Counted from the stretch's first letter, positions 47,501 through 58,006 are shown. The stretch: DNA of 64,000 bases from Gordius sp. MW1 (GCA_964036665.1 OZ038528.1:7880501-7944500); one strand, 5' to 3'. Notes: generated by a model from the sequence alone, not told the origin. A program made the numbers and translations.

Positions 47501-48130
47501 ACCAGTGTGGAAACTCCTGAAGCTGGGTTGTCGGTAACCCCGAGGTGATAAAGTGTATAGTCGGGATATGTATCCGTTCTTGAGGAAGGAATTCGTGTTT
47601 GTTGTAGACATAGCACGTCTAGTTTATGTTTACGGGCAAACATGAGCATTAGTTGCTGGTTACCTTATATCATTAGTGAGTTGATGTTTATTGATCCAAT
47701 GTTTAATTTCATATTTCTTTATCTGATGGGGTACGCAGGTAGCAAGGAAGGTATATAGAAAGACTCGGTTCTAGTTTGAGGGTATAAATTCTTTGTAAGC
47801 CGTGGTGACAGTATTGCGTTTGCTGTTTGAGATTTTGTCAGAACAAGGGGAACTTAAAGATATCTTTATGCGTCGATGTCATATAAGACTGCTAAATGGT
47901 GATTATTCTTTACGGTTTTTAAATTTGGCGTTATGGAATTTTCCGTTGATTTAAAAAGTGGATAGAATTAGACTTAATCTTGGATTTTTTGTTTTTTATA
48001 GTGATTGTTTGTATTTTGTCCAGGATATTCTTATGAATGCTCTTCGGGGGAGGGATTTAGTATTTGTTTAACTATGAATAATGAAAATTAGAGATCTAGT
48101 ATCGAAGTCAAAAAGCGCGCGCGTGCTATT
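44588..48130 (-). mobile_element. APE-type non-LTR retrotransposon (LINE)
   Basis: The 3' end (low coordinate) is a GTATGTATGTATG tail in plus orientation, that is (CATA)n on the coding strand. ORF2 occupies 44833-47712. The 5' leader (47713 to about 48130) has no ORF1, and its limit is uncertain because no duplication was identified. It interrupts the P-type element. Clade not assigned. Confidence 0.75.
44833..47712 (-). pseudogene. LINE ORF2: endonuclease-reverse transcriptase with one early stop
   Basis: From the ATG at 47712 the frame reads MKLNIGSININSLMI, a TAA, then GNQQLMLM and 938 uninterrupted codons. An APE-type endonuclease comes first (LDVLCLQQTRIPS, IIIGDLNAS, RPSQIDHMLCRSRHF, NADHHVITAEL), then reverse transcriptase: NNYRGVTIINLESKLFIKVL, VFLDLAKAFDSV at about residues 575-590 of the open part, TTGVRQGCPLSPLLF, and the catalytic FADDLCLVA at about 680-690. 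The thumb ends LLYGCESWSLRAPTLRKLQ and a C-terminal region KWGFLAHQVRRKG follows. Only the single N-terminal stop prevents a full-length product, and translation from the ATG at 47649 would lose about 21 residues of the endonuclease. Confidence 0.9.
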
Positions 48131-48388
48131 TATCCTTTTATCGATGCTTATAAGAATGGAAATATAAGCTAAAATATTGTAATATACGAGTAAAAGCAGA
48201 CGAAATTTCCTAACCATTTTTTTTGTATGGAAATTTCGTCAGGTGTAGATAACAAAGATGGCGGATGGTTTTGGAATCATATTATTACATCGAATGTACG
48301 TATGATGAGCAGTCTATTAGTCTATGTGTTTAGGTAATAACATTGTATAATCATTTATTACATTTCCCTTCGCTAATTTTAGTTAGAA

Positions 48389-49345
48389 CTAAATTTCTTG
48401 AATAAGCCGCCTAAGAGGATGTATTTCTCGATTTGACCTTCGAGGCCCTGCACTTTCTGTAACGATATCTTCAACGCCTTCGTCATCGCAATTTATTTCG
48501 TCATCGCTCTCTTCTTTAACATTCTTGGTTGGCTGGTATCGTTCCCTTATCTGGTCACTATGCTTTTTCACGGTTCTATTCATCGTAACCACGTAGGAAT
48601 AAGGTCCATTTCGCTTAAGGACTTTCCCCAGCCGCCATCCTTTTTTGATCTCATTTTTTATCCATACAGCCTGACCTGGAATAAACTCTCTGGTAACAGC
48701 TTTGTCCCTTTGCTTGTTTTCACTTTTCTCTGTCTTTTGTTCTATGTAATTGCCGACTGTTGGTTGTATCCAATCGAGTGACGTTTTTAGGTTTCTCCCC
48801 ATCATCACTTTCGACGGTGTTCTCCCAGTTGATGAGTGTTCACTGATTCTATACCCCATCAACACGTCAAGCATACATGACTCGGGATCTTTGGTATATT
48901 CCCTGCATGCTTGATATCTGCTCTTTATAGTTTTAATAGCTCTTTCCACCAATCCATTTGTTTTTGGATGATATGGCGTAGATCTGATGTGTTTTATGTT
49001 TAAAGATTTGCAAAATTGTTCCATTTCATAATTTCGAAACTGAGAACCGTTGTCTGTAACGATCTGTTTTGGAACTCCCCATCTTGCAAACCATTGGCGC
49101 ATGGTTTTAATGGTCGTTGTAGTGGTGGAGCTATTTTGTAGCTGCACTTCGACCCATTTTGAATATGAATCAACAGCTATGCACCAAAAATATCCATCTA
49201 TGGGACCCGCGTAGTCCATATATATACGTTCCCAAGGCTGTTCTGTTACATTCCACGAATACAGTGAAACTTCGGGCTTGTTGCATCTATTTTTTGATGA
49301 ATTTTTACTTCTTGTGGGATATTTAATCCGAATTTTATAATCCAT
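48389..49345 (-). pseudogene. Integrase of the second Mag-type element
   Basis: A 318-codon frame shows WERIYMDYAGPIDGYFWCIA with the first Asp, QIVTDNGSQFRN with the second and HPKTNGLVERAIKTIKSRY with Glu, then a basic tail ending in VTESAGPRRSNREIHPLRR. The zinc-binding N-terminus is missing because the deletion that removed reverse transcriptase also removed it. Its first codons overlap the end of the gag-protease frame. Confidence 0.85.
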
Positions 49346-50438
49346 GGTAATCCAAACAAGGGGACATCATCTGTTTTTGTAACCACAGCTGTCAAATTAT
49401 GATTAATTTTCCCCATCTGGACATTTAATAATGTTTTGCCCAGCGTTTCTACTGGCTGGTTACCATAAGCTTTGGGAGACATACATTTGGTCAATCTGGG
49501 TCTGCCTATTTGTTTCCACATTTTAAGGTTGATAAGACTAATCTGAGCCCCCGTGTCATATTCCATTATGAAATTTGGACCATTTAATTTAACCTCTATT
49601 GTGGCTCGTTTAGATAATTGACATACACGCTTGTTAGAATCACCAGAATCATCATTATCATTTTCGAGAGTAATTTGATTTAATACACTACGACAAGCTA
49701 TAGCAAAATGACCTTTCTTTTGACATCTGAAGCATGTTGCTGTAAAGGCTGGACAACGAAATTTTGCATGTTGTTTTAGACACCTTGAACATTTAAATAA
49801 TGTTTTATCATTCTTGTTGTGATCATTCAACTGTTTCTTAGTGTCATATTTTAGTTTAAAAAGTCTTTCCTCAGAATCACCATTTGTCTCTACTTCAGCT
49901 CCCTCCATACATAAAGCCATATTTATTATTCTTTCAAACGTAAGGGGCTTGCCTTCCTCATCTAGATTATCAGGATATTTTGTCTTAAGTTCCATCTCTA
50001 GTTGTTTAAATTTAAGGGCAAAGATAAAATGATCTCGGGCTCTTTCATCAAAGTCATGCTTGTATGCACATTTACTTAAGCATATTCTAATTCTTTTTGA
50101 CAATTCTAAAATACTTTCACCAGGCAATCTGCTTAAGTTCATCAAATCTAACCTATGAGCAAAAATAGTTTTCATTGGTTGATATCTTTGATATAAGGCC
50201 TTTTCAAGATTTTCCCATCATCATTTAAAGTCATGGGATATAAAATTTCCCTCAGTTCCTTGATTATTGGTAATCCTATGTATGCCAAAACTATTTTCTT
50301 TTTAACTATTGGACTAGATTTAATTCCTTTTGTGTCTAGGATGGCATCTAAATTGTACAGATAATCTTCAATTGAATGAATTTCTGGATTAAATTCAGCC
50401 ATGGATATTCTTTTCAGTTGCTCATCCATTCTTGGCAT
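49246..50438 (-). pseudogene. gag-protease of the second Mag-type element
   Basis: 50438-50172 encodes the gag N-terminus (MPRMDEQLKRISMAEFNPEI) and a second frame, 50175-49246, carries capsid, two zinc knuckles (CSRCLKQHAKFRCP; CFRCQKKGHFAIACR) and a retropepsin with FIMEYDTGAQISLIN. A frame change near 50180 separates the two parts. Right after the protease (VPLFGLPWIIKFGL) the sequence passes into the pre-integrase region and goes out of frame. Confidence 0.85.
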
Positions 50439-50472
50439 ATATATATTTATAATAGTTTTACCTCGTCGCCAA

Positions 50473-50622
50473 TATTACAAAGCTTCAAAGTCCAATTTAT
50501 AGTTTATTCAAATATATCATAAGATCCCAATCATGCGCAATTCATTACATTGTCACGTGTTAATGCCATGTTGTTTTATATAAATATGTTTAGGTAATAA
50601 CATTGTATAATCATTTATTACA
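50473..50622 (-). repeat. 5' LTR of the second Mag-type element
   Basis: Reads TGTAATAAATGATTATAC to CTTTGTAATA on the minus strand. Contains TTATATAAAAC, a possible TATA box. Confidence 0.85.
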
Positions 50623-50639
50623 GTCTCTTGTAAAGGAGT

Positions 50640-50880
50640 GCAACCTATCTGCTTCTTGCTTATATATATATTGTGTAGGAATGCTCCTAATACAATCTTT
50701 TTAGCTTTTTGACACTTTATAAATCTAAATGGAAATACAAATTATTATACTCTAATCCAATCTGACACTGCACAATGATGTGAATTGACCTTAACTATGG
50801 CACCAAAACTCCTTCAATAATGCTATTGCACTCCTTGAAAATCTAAAACTATACTGGTGGATTAACTTTGGATTTATAAT
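50640..50880 (-). pseudogene. C-terminal remnant of a HARBI1-like transposase
   Basis: The minus strand reads, with frame breaks, an IIEGVLV or RSFGAIVK-like piece and then KCQKAKKIVLGAFLHNIYIS (near 50725-50670). This resembles the ending of PIF/Harbinger nucleases (ERxFGxLKxRF ... ACxxLHNI). It lies just inside the right end of the Harbinger-like element. The DDE motifs are not preserved. Confidence 0.4.
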
Positions 50881-51149
50881 ACTATATATCTTTAACATTT
50901 TTCCTAAGTAATAGAATGTTGAAGGAAACATTCAAGTTGAAAAAAATTTTGCTCACTACTATCAATATCATCAAAAATGTGATTATATTCTCCAAATATA
51001 TCATATTTTTCTTTCTACTACTTGTTTTTAATAATCAACTAAGTAAATTAAATGATAAAATTCGAGATTGAAGTATGAACATGAATCCGATATATGGACA
51101 AAAATAAATTCGCGCATTTCGAATCTGAATCCGATATTAAGACAAGCCT

Positions 51150-51245
51150 TAATATAAAGATAATAAGAAAAAAGAATGAATAGTTTGATAAATTAGCTCA
51201 AAACTTCACTTCGCTTTTTTTCGCTTCGCGCGTCATCACGAACGC
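51150..51245. repeat. Inverted partner of 32964-33067; target repeat of the Harbinger insertion
   Basis: About 95 bases, including GATGACGCGCGAAGCG and AGTTTTGAGCTAATTTATCA (reverse complement here), match 32977-33070 in the opposite orientation. The match continues on the other side of the Harbinger element (37434 leftwards: ATCGTAAAATTTATCATATA versus ATCGTGAAATGTATTATATA). Confidence 0.75.
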
Positions 51246-51248
51246 GGG

Positions 51249-51910
51249 GTAAGGCTAATTTTTTTTGCAATTTTCTTTATATATGCCTAAAATATGTTTA
51301 ATGATATTAAAAATTATTTTTTACGCATGCCAAAAATTTATTTAATTATAAATTTTTGAATTTTCTGTCTCACCCATGTGGTAATAATTTTTTTGTCAAT
51401 TTTAAGATGGTTTAACTTTATACTTTATCGTTTAAGAACAGGTGTCAATGTTATAATTTTTTTAAAGGTGCGAACTAATTTTTTTTCGATTTTCATTATA
51501 TATATCTAAAATGATTTTTAAAATCTATTTTTTATAAATGGCGAAATAATTTTTTATTGTATAAATATTTTTTGACATTTTTCATATGTTTAATGTTTCT
51601 AAAAATATTTAATAATATTTTTAGTCCAGGTCACAATGCAAGGTTTTATAAAAGGTGGGAAATTTCGCTTTATAGAATATTCTATATAGATGGCTAAAAT
51701 CTGTTTAATAATTTCAATTTTTACGGCTTTATACATGCCAAAAATATGTTTTATTGTTTTAAATATAAATTCTTGAATATTCTGTCTCACCCAGGTGCTT
51801 ATAAATTTTTTGACATTTTTAATATGGTTTTTTAAGCCAGGTTAAAAATGTAATAGTTTTATTAAAGGTGTGAATTTATTTTTTTGGCAAAATATTTTGA
51901 AATTTATTGT
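51249..51910. repeat. Degenerate tandem repeat
   Basis: Related segments recur, for example TTCTGTCTCACCCATGTGG (about 51363) and TTCTGTCTCACCCAGGTGC (about 51779). Each is followed by AATTTTTTTGNCA and preceded by ACGCATGCCAAAAAT or TACATGCCAAAAATATG. Divergence is high and unit length is about 210-420 bp. Confidence 0.5.
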
Positions 51911-53460
51911 TTGAAACATGGCAAAGATATTTTTATTTTATTTACATATATTTTATTTACATGTATTATATCTTTATTTGGTTCAAATTAAAGTATTGAC
52001 ACCAAATTAGCATTATTATTTTATTAAATTTCACCAAATAGACACATAAATTAAATTAACATTTCCCCAAAACTTTACACACATAATTTGTGTATTGAGG
52101 CTTTGGAAATTTGGAATGTATTAAGCTTCTCTCTTGTTGTGCTTGTGGCTTTAGTCTCGACTTATTATTATAATATTATCTAACAAAATTATGAAATTAC
52201 AGATCTCTCCTGAGGAACTTGTAAAGAAATCTCAAATTGACTCATCTGTTAATGAATTATTTGCCATATAATTTTTTGGGTTAAGCGAATAATAAAATGG
52301 GGAGAGAAGAGGTCTTTTTAAAATAAGAATAACAACGTTTCATGCTATGAGAGATAGGGAAGAGAGGATAGGCGATGATATGTCACATAAGACATAAGTA
52401 ATTAACACATTTGCTGAGCAGATTAAATGCGATATGTCACATAATTAATTAACACATTCGTTGAGCAAAATGGATAAGCAACTTGCTGTCAGCAATCGCT
52501 CGTACAAAACTACTTTTATTTAAAGTTGTAAACAAGCTCATATTCCTACTGCTTGAGCTTGTAATTGCTGTTACAACTTAACCCCTCAAGCATTTTACCC
52601 CTCTTGATGACAAAGCTTATGCGTCCAAGCAGATATGCTAGCTATGTGTTAACGTCCAAGTCGGCGCATAATAGCAACTTAACTATAGAATTCAAGTTAG
52701 CCAATTTTCCAGATTCCGGTTCGGGTTTTATAAATGTGTCCTAGGTGGCATATAAATTAGAGTTATTCTTATTTGATTCGCGATTACCACCCGTCGTAAA
52801 TCCTACCCTCTTGTCATAATTTCGTTTTTTTATCATGTCTTTGGTCCCACAGTAAAATTTATTTAATTACTTTCGTACGTCTTGATCGAATGCGGCATGT
52901 CCGAAATCATCATCTTATTTAAACCCGGTCCAATTGCCTTTTCCACTTCACACTGGGTTTTCCCATTTTTTTTTATTTGTTACCTTCATAATCAATACTT
53001 TTTAATTTACATCAAATATCCCTTTTTAGTATATGATCATACCATACCACCTTAATTTCGTTAATCGAGTTCGCCATAAGAAGTATCCATTCGTGCCTCT
53101 AGATTGTCATTCGTCAGATGGTCACGATTCGTTTATTCCGATTCGGGTACATCCAGTCTAATTTTTGTATGCATGAATCAAAAATTGATCATATTAAATA
53201 TTTAATTTGTACATATAAACATATGGATATTATAACATATTTTAATTATATAGTATTAAATAAATTAGATTTAATTGTTAATAATAATAATAGTTAATAA
53301 TTAATAAACATGTGTTACTATCAATTGGTTTAATGTGTATATATAGCATAATTATAGTTAGAGTAAGGCTATAAAACGTTTATAATTATATTTAATGTTA
53401 TATAAAACATTTCAATTACATTGTAACAAATAAACTAGATTAAACTGTTAATAATAATGA
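51911..53460. other. AT-rich region, nothing recognised
   Basis: No ORF of interest, no repeat structure and no TE motif were supported here. Confidence 0.4.
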
Positions 53461-53461
53461 T

Positions 53462-54988
53462 AGTCGCTTCTGTACAGTGGACGACTGACCTGTTAGGCGT
53501 CAACCAATTAGGTTACAGATTTATGTGCGACTAGAATGAGCTTAACTAGTGATGCGGAAAAACCGAGAAAAATCTCGGTCTCGTCTCGTCTCGTCTCGAA
53601 AAACCGAGACGAGACGAGACGAGAATTTGAAAAATGGAGTCGAGATCGAGACGAGAATTTTGATGTCGAGACGAGACGATACGAGATTTTCTCGGCGAGA
53701 TCTCGACTTTTTATTGATCGTTAGATTTTAGTAAATTATTGTGTATTTTAATTTACATTTAAGGTATTAAGTGTAAATCAATATGTATGGAATATATTTA
53801 ATATTAAAAAAATTCACAAGTGTAGTAAATATTATATATTTTTGCAAAAAAAATAAAATTTGGCAATCATTTACCTAAGTATGGTTGATTTTTGTCATAC
53901 ATTTAAATACGTACTCTTTAATTTAAAGTTTAAAACCTTATGTTCTTAATTCTATAAAAATGCTGCTTTTATTGTTGTTTTACAACGTTTTAATTTCTGC
54001 AACTAGTTATCAATTCTATAAATAATAATAACATCATTAAATGTCACTCGCATAAACATGCAATAAACACTATGGGCTATAACTGATGATGGTTATATTA
54101 ATGGACTTAAACGTTTGCCTTAAATATGTTAAGGTCTACTTTGAATCATTAGCAAAGGTTAATAAAGGGTCTCATTTTGCTCACTTATGCAACTATATCA
54201 ACTATAAGCGAACTTATAATTTTCGAAGTCCATTTATAGTTGACAGACACAGTGAATTTGATGCAAATATTATAATTTGCTAGAACAATAAAATTTAATC
54301 TTTTATATTTCAAATTTATTTATAGTTTTTTTAGTCTGCACTTTTTATAGAAAATGTTATCTTTATGAGTTAATTCATATCTTTATATTGTCAATGAGAT
54401 GTCGTGTCCCGCTAAATCTTTAAAAAGTTTGTGTATTAAAGTTTTTCCAAAAATATAAAATTTGCCATTTGGATTTTTGAACACTTATTTATATTTTTAA
54501 TAAAATAGGAGAAATTTTTATTCCGTATATATTTTTTTTTAAAAGTCGAGACGAGACGAGAATTCTCGTCGAGACGAGACGAGACCGAGATTTTTCTAGA
54601 CCGAGACGAGACGAGATCGAGATTTTCCTAATCGCTCCCGAGACGAGACGAGATTTTGTATTCGAGACCGAGACGAGACGAGATCGAAACACTAAGCTTA
54701 ACTGGAGAAAAATACAAGTGATAACCAAGTAATGAAAACCAATAAGGTTATTTGACACATTTGCACATACGTTCAGTTCATATATACACTTCCACGCAAA
54801 ATGTGGAAAGCTGGAAATACGGAAAACGAATCAAATGCATTGGCAATTTCGCAGAATATGAGTCAAACGAACTAAAACCAATATGCATGTTTTGACAATT
54901 AAGTACTTTATGTGTGATCACAAATAGAGTTCGCTTCTGTACATTAGACGATTGACCTGTTAGGCGACAACCAATTAGGGTTAGAGTA
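53462..54988. repeat. Pair of direct repeats flanking hAT copy 2
   Basis: TCGCTTCTGTACAGTGGACG ... GACCTGTTAGGCG ... CAACCAATTAGG at 53465-53515 recurs as TTCGCTTCTGTACATTAGAC ... GACCTGTTAGGCG ... CAACCAATTAGG at 54929-54979, about 85% alike. They may be LTR-like ends or two copies of a short dispersed repeat. Confidence 0.5.
53547..54694 (+). mobile_element. hAT element with GAGAC subterminal arrays (copy 2)
   Basis: It begins TAGTGATGCGGAAAAACCGA and ends CGAAACACTA, flanked by AGCTTAAC at 53539-53546 and 54695-54702 (exact 8 bp). Its ends equal the right and left ends of copy 1 (23628-25110) respectively, so the two copies have opposite orientation. The outer regions are packed with GAGACGAGAC repeats. 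An interior ORF (54086-54283) has no known domain and no BED finger was found, so it is non-autonomous. Confidence 0.9.
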
Positions 54989-55264
54989 TATTAATTGTAT
55001 AACGTAATATATATTATATTGTATTGTATCTAATCTGTTGTATAATATTTATTTTATTGTATTATATTTATGGTATTATATCATATTTATACTATATTAT
55101 TTTAATTTTTAATTTGCATAATGATTATGTTGCAGTCACGTGTTCAATGATCGCGAACTGAAAAATCCCTACATGCTCAATTGCTAATTACTCATCAGTT
55201 ATACTCACCTATTCTTACCAGAACTCACCTATTCACATCAGAACGCAGCTGATATTACCGTTTG

Positions 55265-55618
55265 TTTTTAATTTTTGAAGTGTAAAATGTCTAATGTTAA
55301 ATTTATATTATCCCAAAGAAAAAACCTATTTTAGTTTATGAAAATTTTGAATACATTCTAGTCAATATTGGAAAAGATACGCGTGTTTATTATAAATGTC
55401 GATGTAGTAATTGTTCTGGAAGAGGTTTCTACTTAAATGAAAATTTTACCTTAACCCATGAGCATGATAATATCCCACATAAAAGTAATTTATAATTATT
55501 TGCACTTATTTTATATATAGCTTATCCAAACTATGGATGCATTGATGAACCTCAACAAATATTGAATATTTACAATACTCCTAGTAGGCCTCTTCAAACA
55601 TTAGACATAAGTAAGTTA
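55265..55618 (+). pseudogene. FLYWCH-type zinc-finger gene fragment, two putative exons
   Basis: From about 55317 a forward frame reads ILVYENFEYILVNIGKDTRV then YYKCRCSNCSGRGFYLNENF then LTHEHDN. This gives the aromatic/Cys spacing and the HxH ending of FLYWCH zinc fingers, which occur in Mutator-like transposases and in some host regulators. A donor AAAA|GTAATT (about 55486) and an acceptor TATATAG| (about 55519) join it in frame to an exon that continues to ATAA|GTAAGT (about 55612). The ATG at 55286 is in a different frame, so either a start is missing or there is a frameshift. Confidence 0.5.
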
Positions 55619-55666
55619 GTTGAATACAAATTCATCATTAACGTATTTTAGATGTATTTAGGATAG

Positions 55667-56028
55667 CAATGGAACAAAATAGGTGCAGTGCAATATCTAC
55701 TTCCACCATTTTTTACATCTCATAGTTGTAAGTTTAAGAAAAATATATTATAATTTGTATAGATTGTGCCTCTAGTCATCCTCAATTTGCTCATGCCTTG
55801 CCTTTCACCATTTTTACATCTCATAGTTATAAGTTAAAAAATAATATATTATAATTTGTATAGATTGTGCCTCTAGTCATCCTCAATTTGCTCATGCCAT
55901 GCCTTCCACCATTTTTACATCTCATAGTTGTAAGTTAAAAAAATATATTATTATTTGTATAGATTGTGTCTCTAGTCATCCTCAATTTGCTCATGCCTTG
56001 CCTTCCACCATTTTTACATCCCATAGTT
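55667..56028 (+). repeat. Tandem array of four about 100-bp units with exon-like 66-nt cores
   Basis: The cores at 55763-55828, 55864-55929 and 55963-56028 are 66 nt each. They begin ATTGTGCCTCTAGTCATCC and end TTTTTACATCTCATAGTT. Each is preceded by TTTGTATAG (acceptor-like) and, in two units, followed by GTAAGT (donor-like); the 55763 unit reads ATAAGT and the last reads TGTGCC instead. An older, diverged unit precedes them at 55667-55731. Each core is 22 codons and open in the frame NCASSHPQFAHALPSTIFTS. Confidence 0.7.
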
Positions 56029-57720
56029 TGTGCCATTCATAATTTACGTTGTGCTATTTGTAAACTCTATTTTTTTATGTTTTGTTAATATTTGAAAGGA
56101 TTGTTCTATCTTGCAATAAAGTTTTTATATGTGATTGTGTCCAATATATGTTATTGCTGATAATTTTCATCTAATGTTATAAATTATTACAGTTTGTAAG
56201 TTATAAGTAGAGCTGTTAAGTAACAAGTTATTGGAACTATTTCATTTTTTAAATGTAACAAACAAAAATAACTTTAATTTTATGGTTGATATAATAACAA
56301 CATATTAAATAAGGTAGGAACTATAAATTTAGAAAATTTGGCTGGAAATTATCATCTGTAATATAAATTTTCAAAGTTTAATTCCATCTTATAAAAGCCT
56401 ATTAGATATAAATAGATTAAATGAATTATGATCCCCTAAATTTATACTGAGATTCTTAATACATTACATATTAGACAAGAAGATTGCCTCATGGGGATGG
56501 GGTGGGTTTTCAAAATTTTTGGACTTATAATTTTTTATTAAACATTTTATGAACAATAATGGATGTGCTAAAGTAATGAGTGTGAACTAACAGAGTTATT
56601 AATATTTAACCATGAGGACCTATTTATTTTATGGTATATGGAGGTAATTAATCTTGATATCACCTCAAGGTATAATTATAAAATGATGAGATGTTGAATT
56701 AAGATGTGTAATAATAGAACATTTGAATGTATTAGGTTAAGGTGGCATGATCTTATTTGCAAGCTACATGATCATACATATATTCTAGATGTAATTGAGT
56801 AAGAACTAAAAGTAGGAATTTCATTATCACCTTCATCACATATCTATTTGTCAGAAGCAATTGATAGTATTTGTTTACAAACCTTTATATTGCTTTCCAT
56901 AAGTAAAAAGATGTCATTTGTATATCAAAATTAGATCACAAAACAAATCTAGACTATTACCATTCGTTAATTGTTAAAGTCTAATTCTATCCAATAAGAA
57001 TATAAACTTATTGTACATATAAATAGATTAAGTAAATTTTATTCCCCAAATTAAAATTGAACTTCTTAATAGATTTTGTAAATCTAAATTAACTTTTTAT
57101 AATATAAAAAAACTATGATTGATGACTCATTATTTTATTGTAAAATTTGCATTACAATTTTACACTCATTTCACTTTTTATAGGATAAAAAATGTATGAA
57201 AGATGATTTATTCAATATTTATATAATCATTCTCAAAACAAACTTTTATGATCACAAATAATACAATCAAAGCCTAGGTGAGTAAATCTAAAACCGTTTC
57301 TTATTATGATATAATATTATACTCTTACACCTATACTTACTTATATTATAACTTTAAATAAGGTTTTATAAAAAACACTATTTTTAATTATTGAAAAAAT
57401 GTTGTATTTATTTTAAATGACTTTTATTTCATGTGTTTTATAATTTTAGTATGTACCAAAATGCGCTATTTGAAGCATTTGAGCAGTTAGCAATTGAGTA
57501 GGATTCTCGAAAAAGTATCACGATCGTGAGACTTTGACCCGAAGGGCATTATACCGGTTGCCCCAAAACGTTTATTCCAACCTCCAGTGGATTATTATCA
57601 TCTCCATGGGTAGTACTAAGCTTTTTCATAGTGCTTAATTCTCATGTTTAACTTTCATAGGGTAGCAACGGTCTTACGAACGATTTGTAAGCTTTCCTCT
57701 TCAACCATGTTGTATATGTG
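56029..57720. other. AT-rich region, nothing recognised
   Basis: No supported coding or repeat feature. A somewhat GC-richer patch at 57490-57720 leads into a 94-codon ORF (57722-58006, basic, no known domain) that is not accepted as a gene. Confidence 0.4.
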
Positions 57721-58006
57721 AATGAGGAGTTTCGGGAGAAGAAGACGATTAAAACTAGACAGATGTGAAAATGTAATAACACGAAGGCAAGACGATGACA
57801 GCCGATTGACAAAGAGAATCGAGGTAATATCTAGGCAGAGAAGCCTCGTGAGTGATGGAAAACAATTGTACCCAGAAGAAAAAAAACCTCAGAAGATATT
57901 CAGAAAAGATTATAAATTTTACAATTATGTTCCCTTAAAATGCTATGAATATTTGCCATTTTGTGCTTATCTTAAATATTTTACAATGAATAAAAATAAT
58001 TATTGA

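Larger units (their letters stand above)
42941..48326 (+). mobile_element. P-superfamily element with THAP fragment, carrying a nested LINE
   Basis: Perfect inverted ends start CATAGACTAATAGACTGCTC and extend to 22 bp. The exact 8-bp duplication TGTTTAGG lies at 42933-42940 and 48327-48334. The ends start with CA, the duplication is 8 bp, and a THAP zinc-finger fragment lies inside; together these point to the P superfamily. Its own sequence is about 1.9 kb: left end, a 250-bp tandem array, the THAP fragment and the right end. No GTP-binding or catalytic domain remains. Confidence 0.75.
42820..48362 (-). repeat. 3' LTR of the second Mag-type element, split by a P-type element
   Basis: 42820-42940 and 48335-48362 together match 50473-50622 with a single-base deletion and a substitution near 42876 (CAATAATGCGCAATCATT). 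The intervening 42941-48326 plus the duplicated TGTTTAGG is the insertion. Confidence 0.85.
42820..50622 (-). mobile_element. Mag-type Ty3/gypsy element with internal deletion, nested in the Harbinger element
   Basis: The right LTR is 50473-50622 (150 bp). The left LTR is 42820-42940 plus 48335-48362 (149 bp), split by the P-type element. The duplication GTCTC lies at 42815-42819 and 50623-50627. ATTGGCGACGAGG follows the 5' LTR (minus strand, 50460-50472), the usual start of Mag-type elements, and GCGAAGGGAAA precedes the 3' LTR. Gag, protease and integrase remain; reverse transcriptase and RNase H have been deleted. Confidence 0.88.
37435..51149. mobile_element. PIF/Harbinger-like element, outer shell of a four-level TE nest
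   Basis: The ends GGGCTTGTCTTAATATCGGA and the inverse TCCGATATTAAGACAAGCCT give at least 21 matching bases, flanked by TAA at 37432-37434 and 51150-51152. The 3-bp TWA duplication is diagnostic for PIF/Harbinger. Removing nested elements leaves about 1.5 kb of its own sequence: a BESS-motif ORF on the left and transposase remnants on the right. A second copy of the target repeat at 33055-33095 has no insertion and confirms the ends. Confidence 0.75.

Noticed and set aside
32964-51245. A giant (about 18 kb) DNA transposon with TIRs at 32964 and 51245
   Set aside because: The right copy of the repeat is itself interrupted by the Harbinger-like insertion and continues beyond it, so the pair is two copies of a dispersed repeat.
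53560-53700. GAGACGAGAC array as a CRISPR-like or satellite array
   Set aside because: The repeats are pentamers without unique spacers and sit at the ends of a hAT element with an exact TSD.
57722-58006. 94-codon basic ORF as a host or LINE gene
   Set aside because: It has a basic start but no motif, splice context or partner; kept only as a remark on the region.
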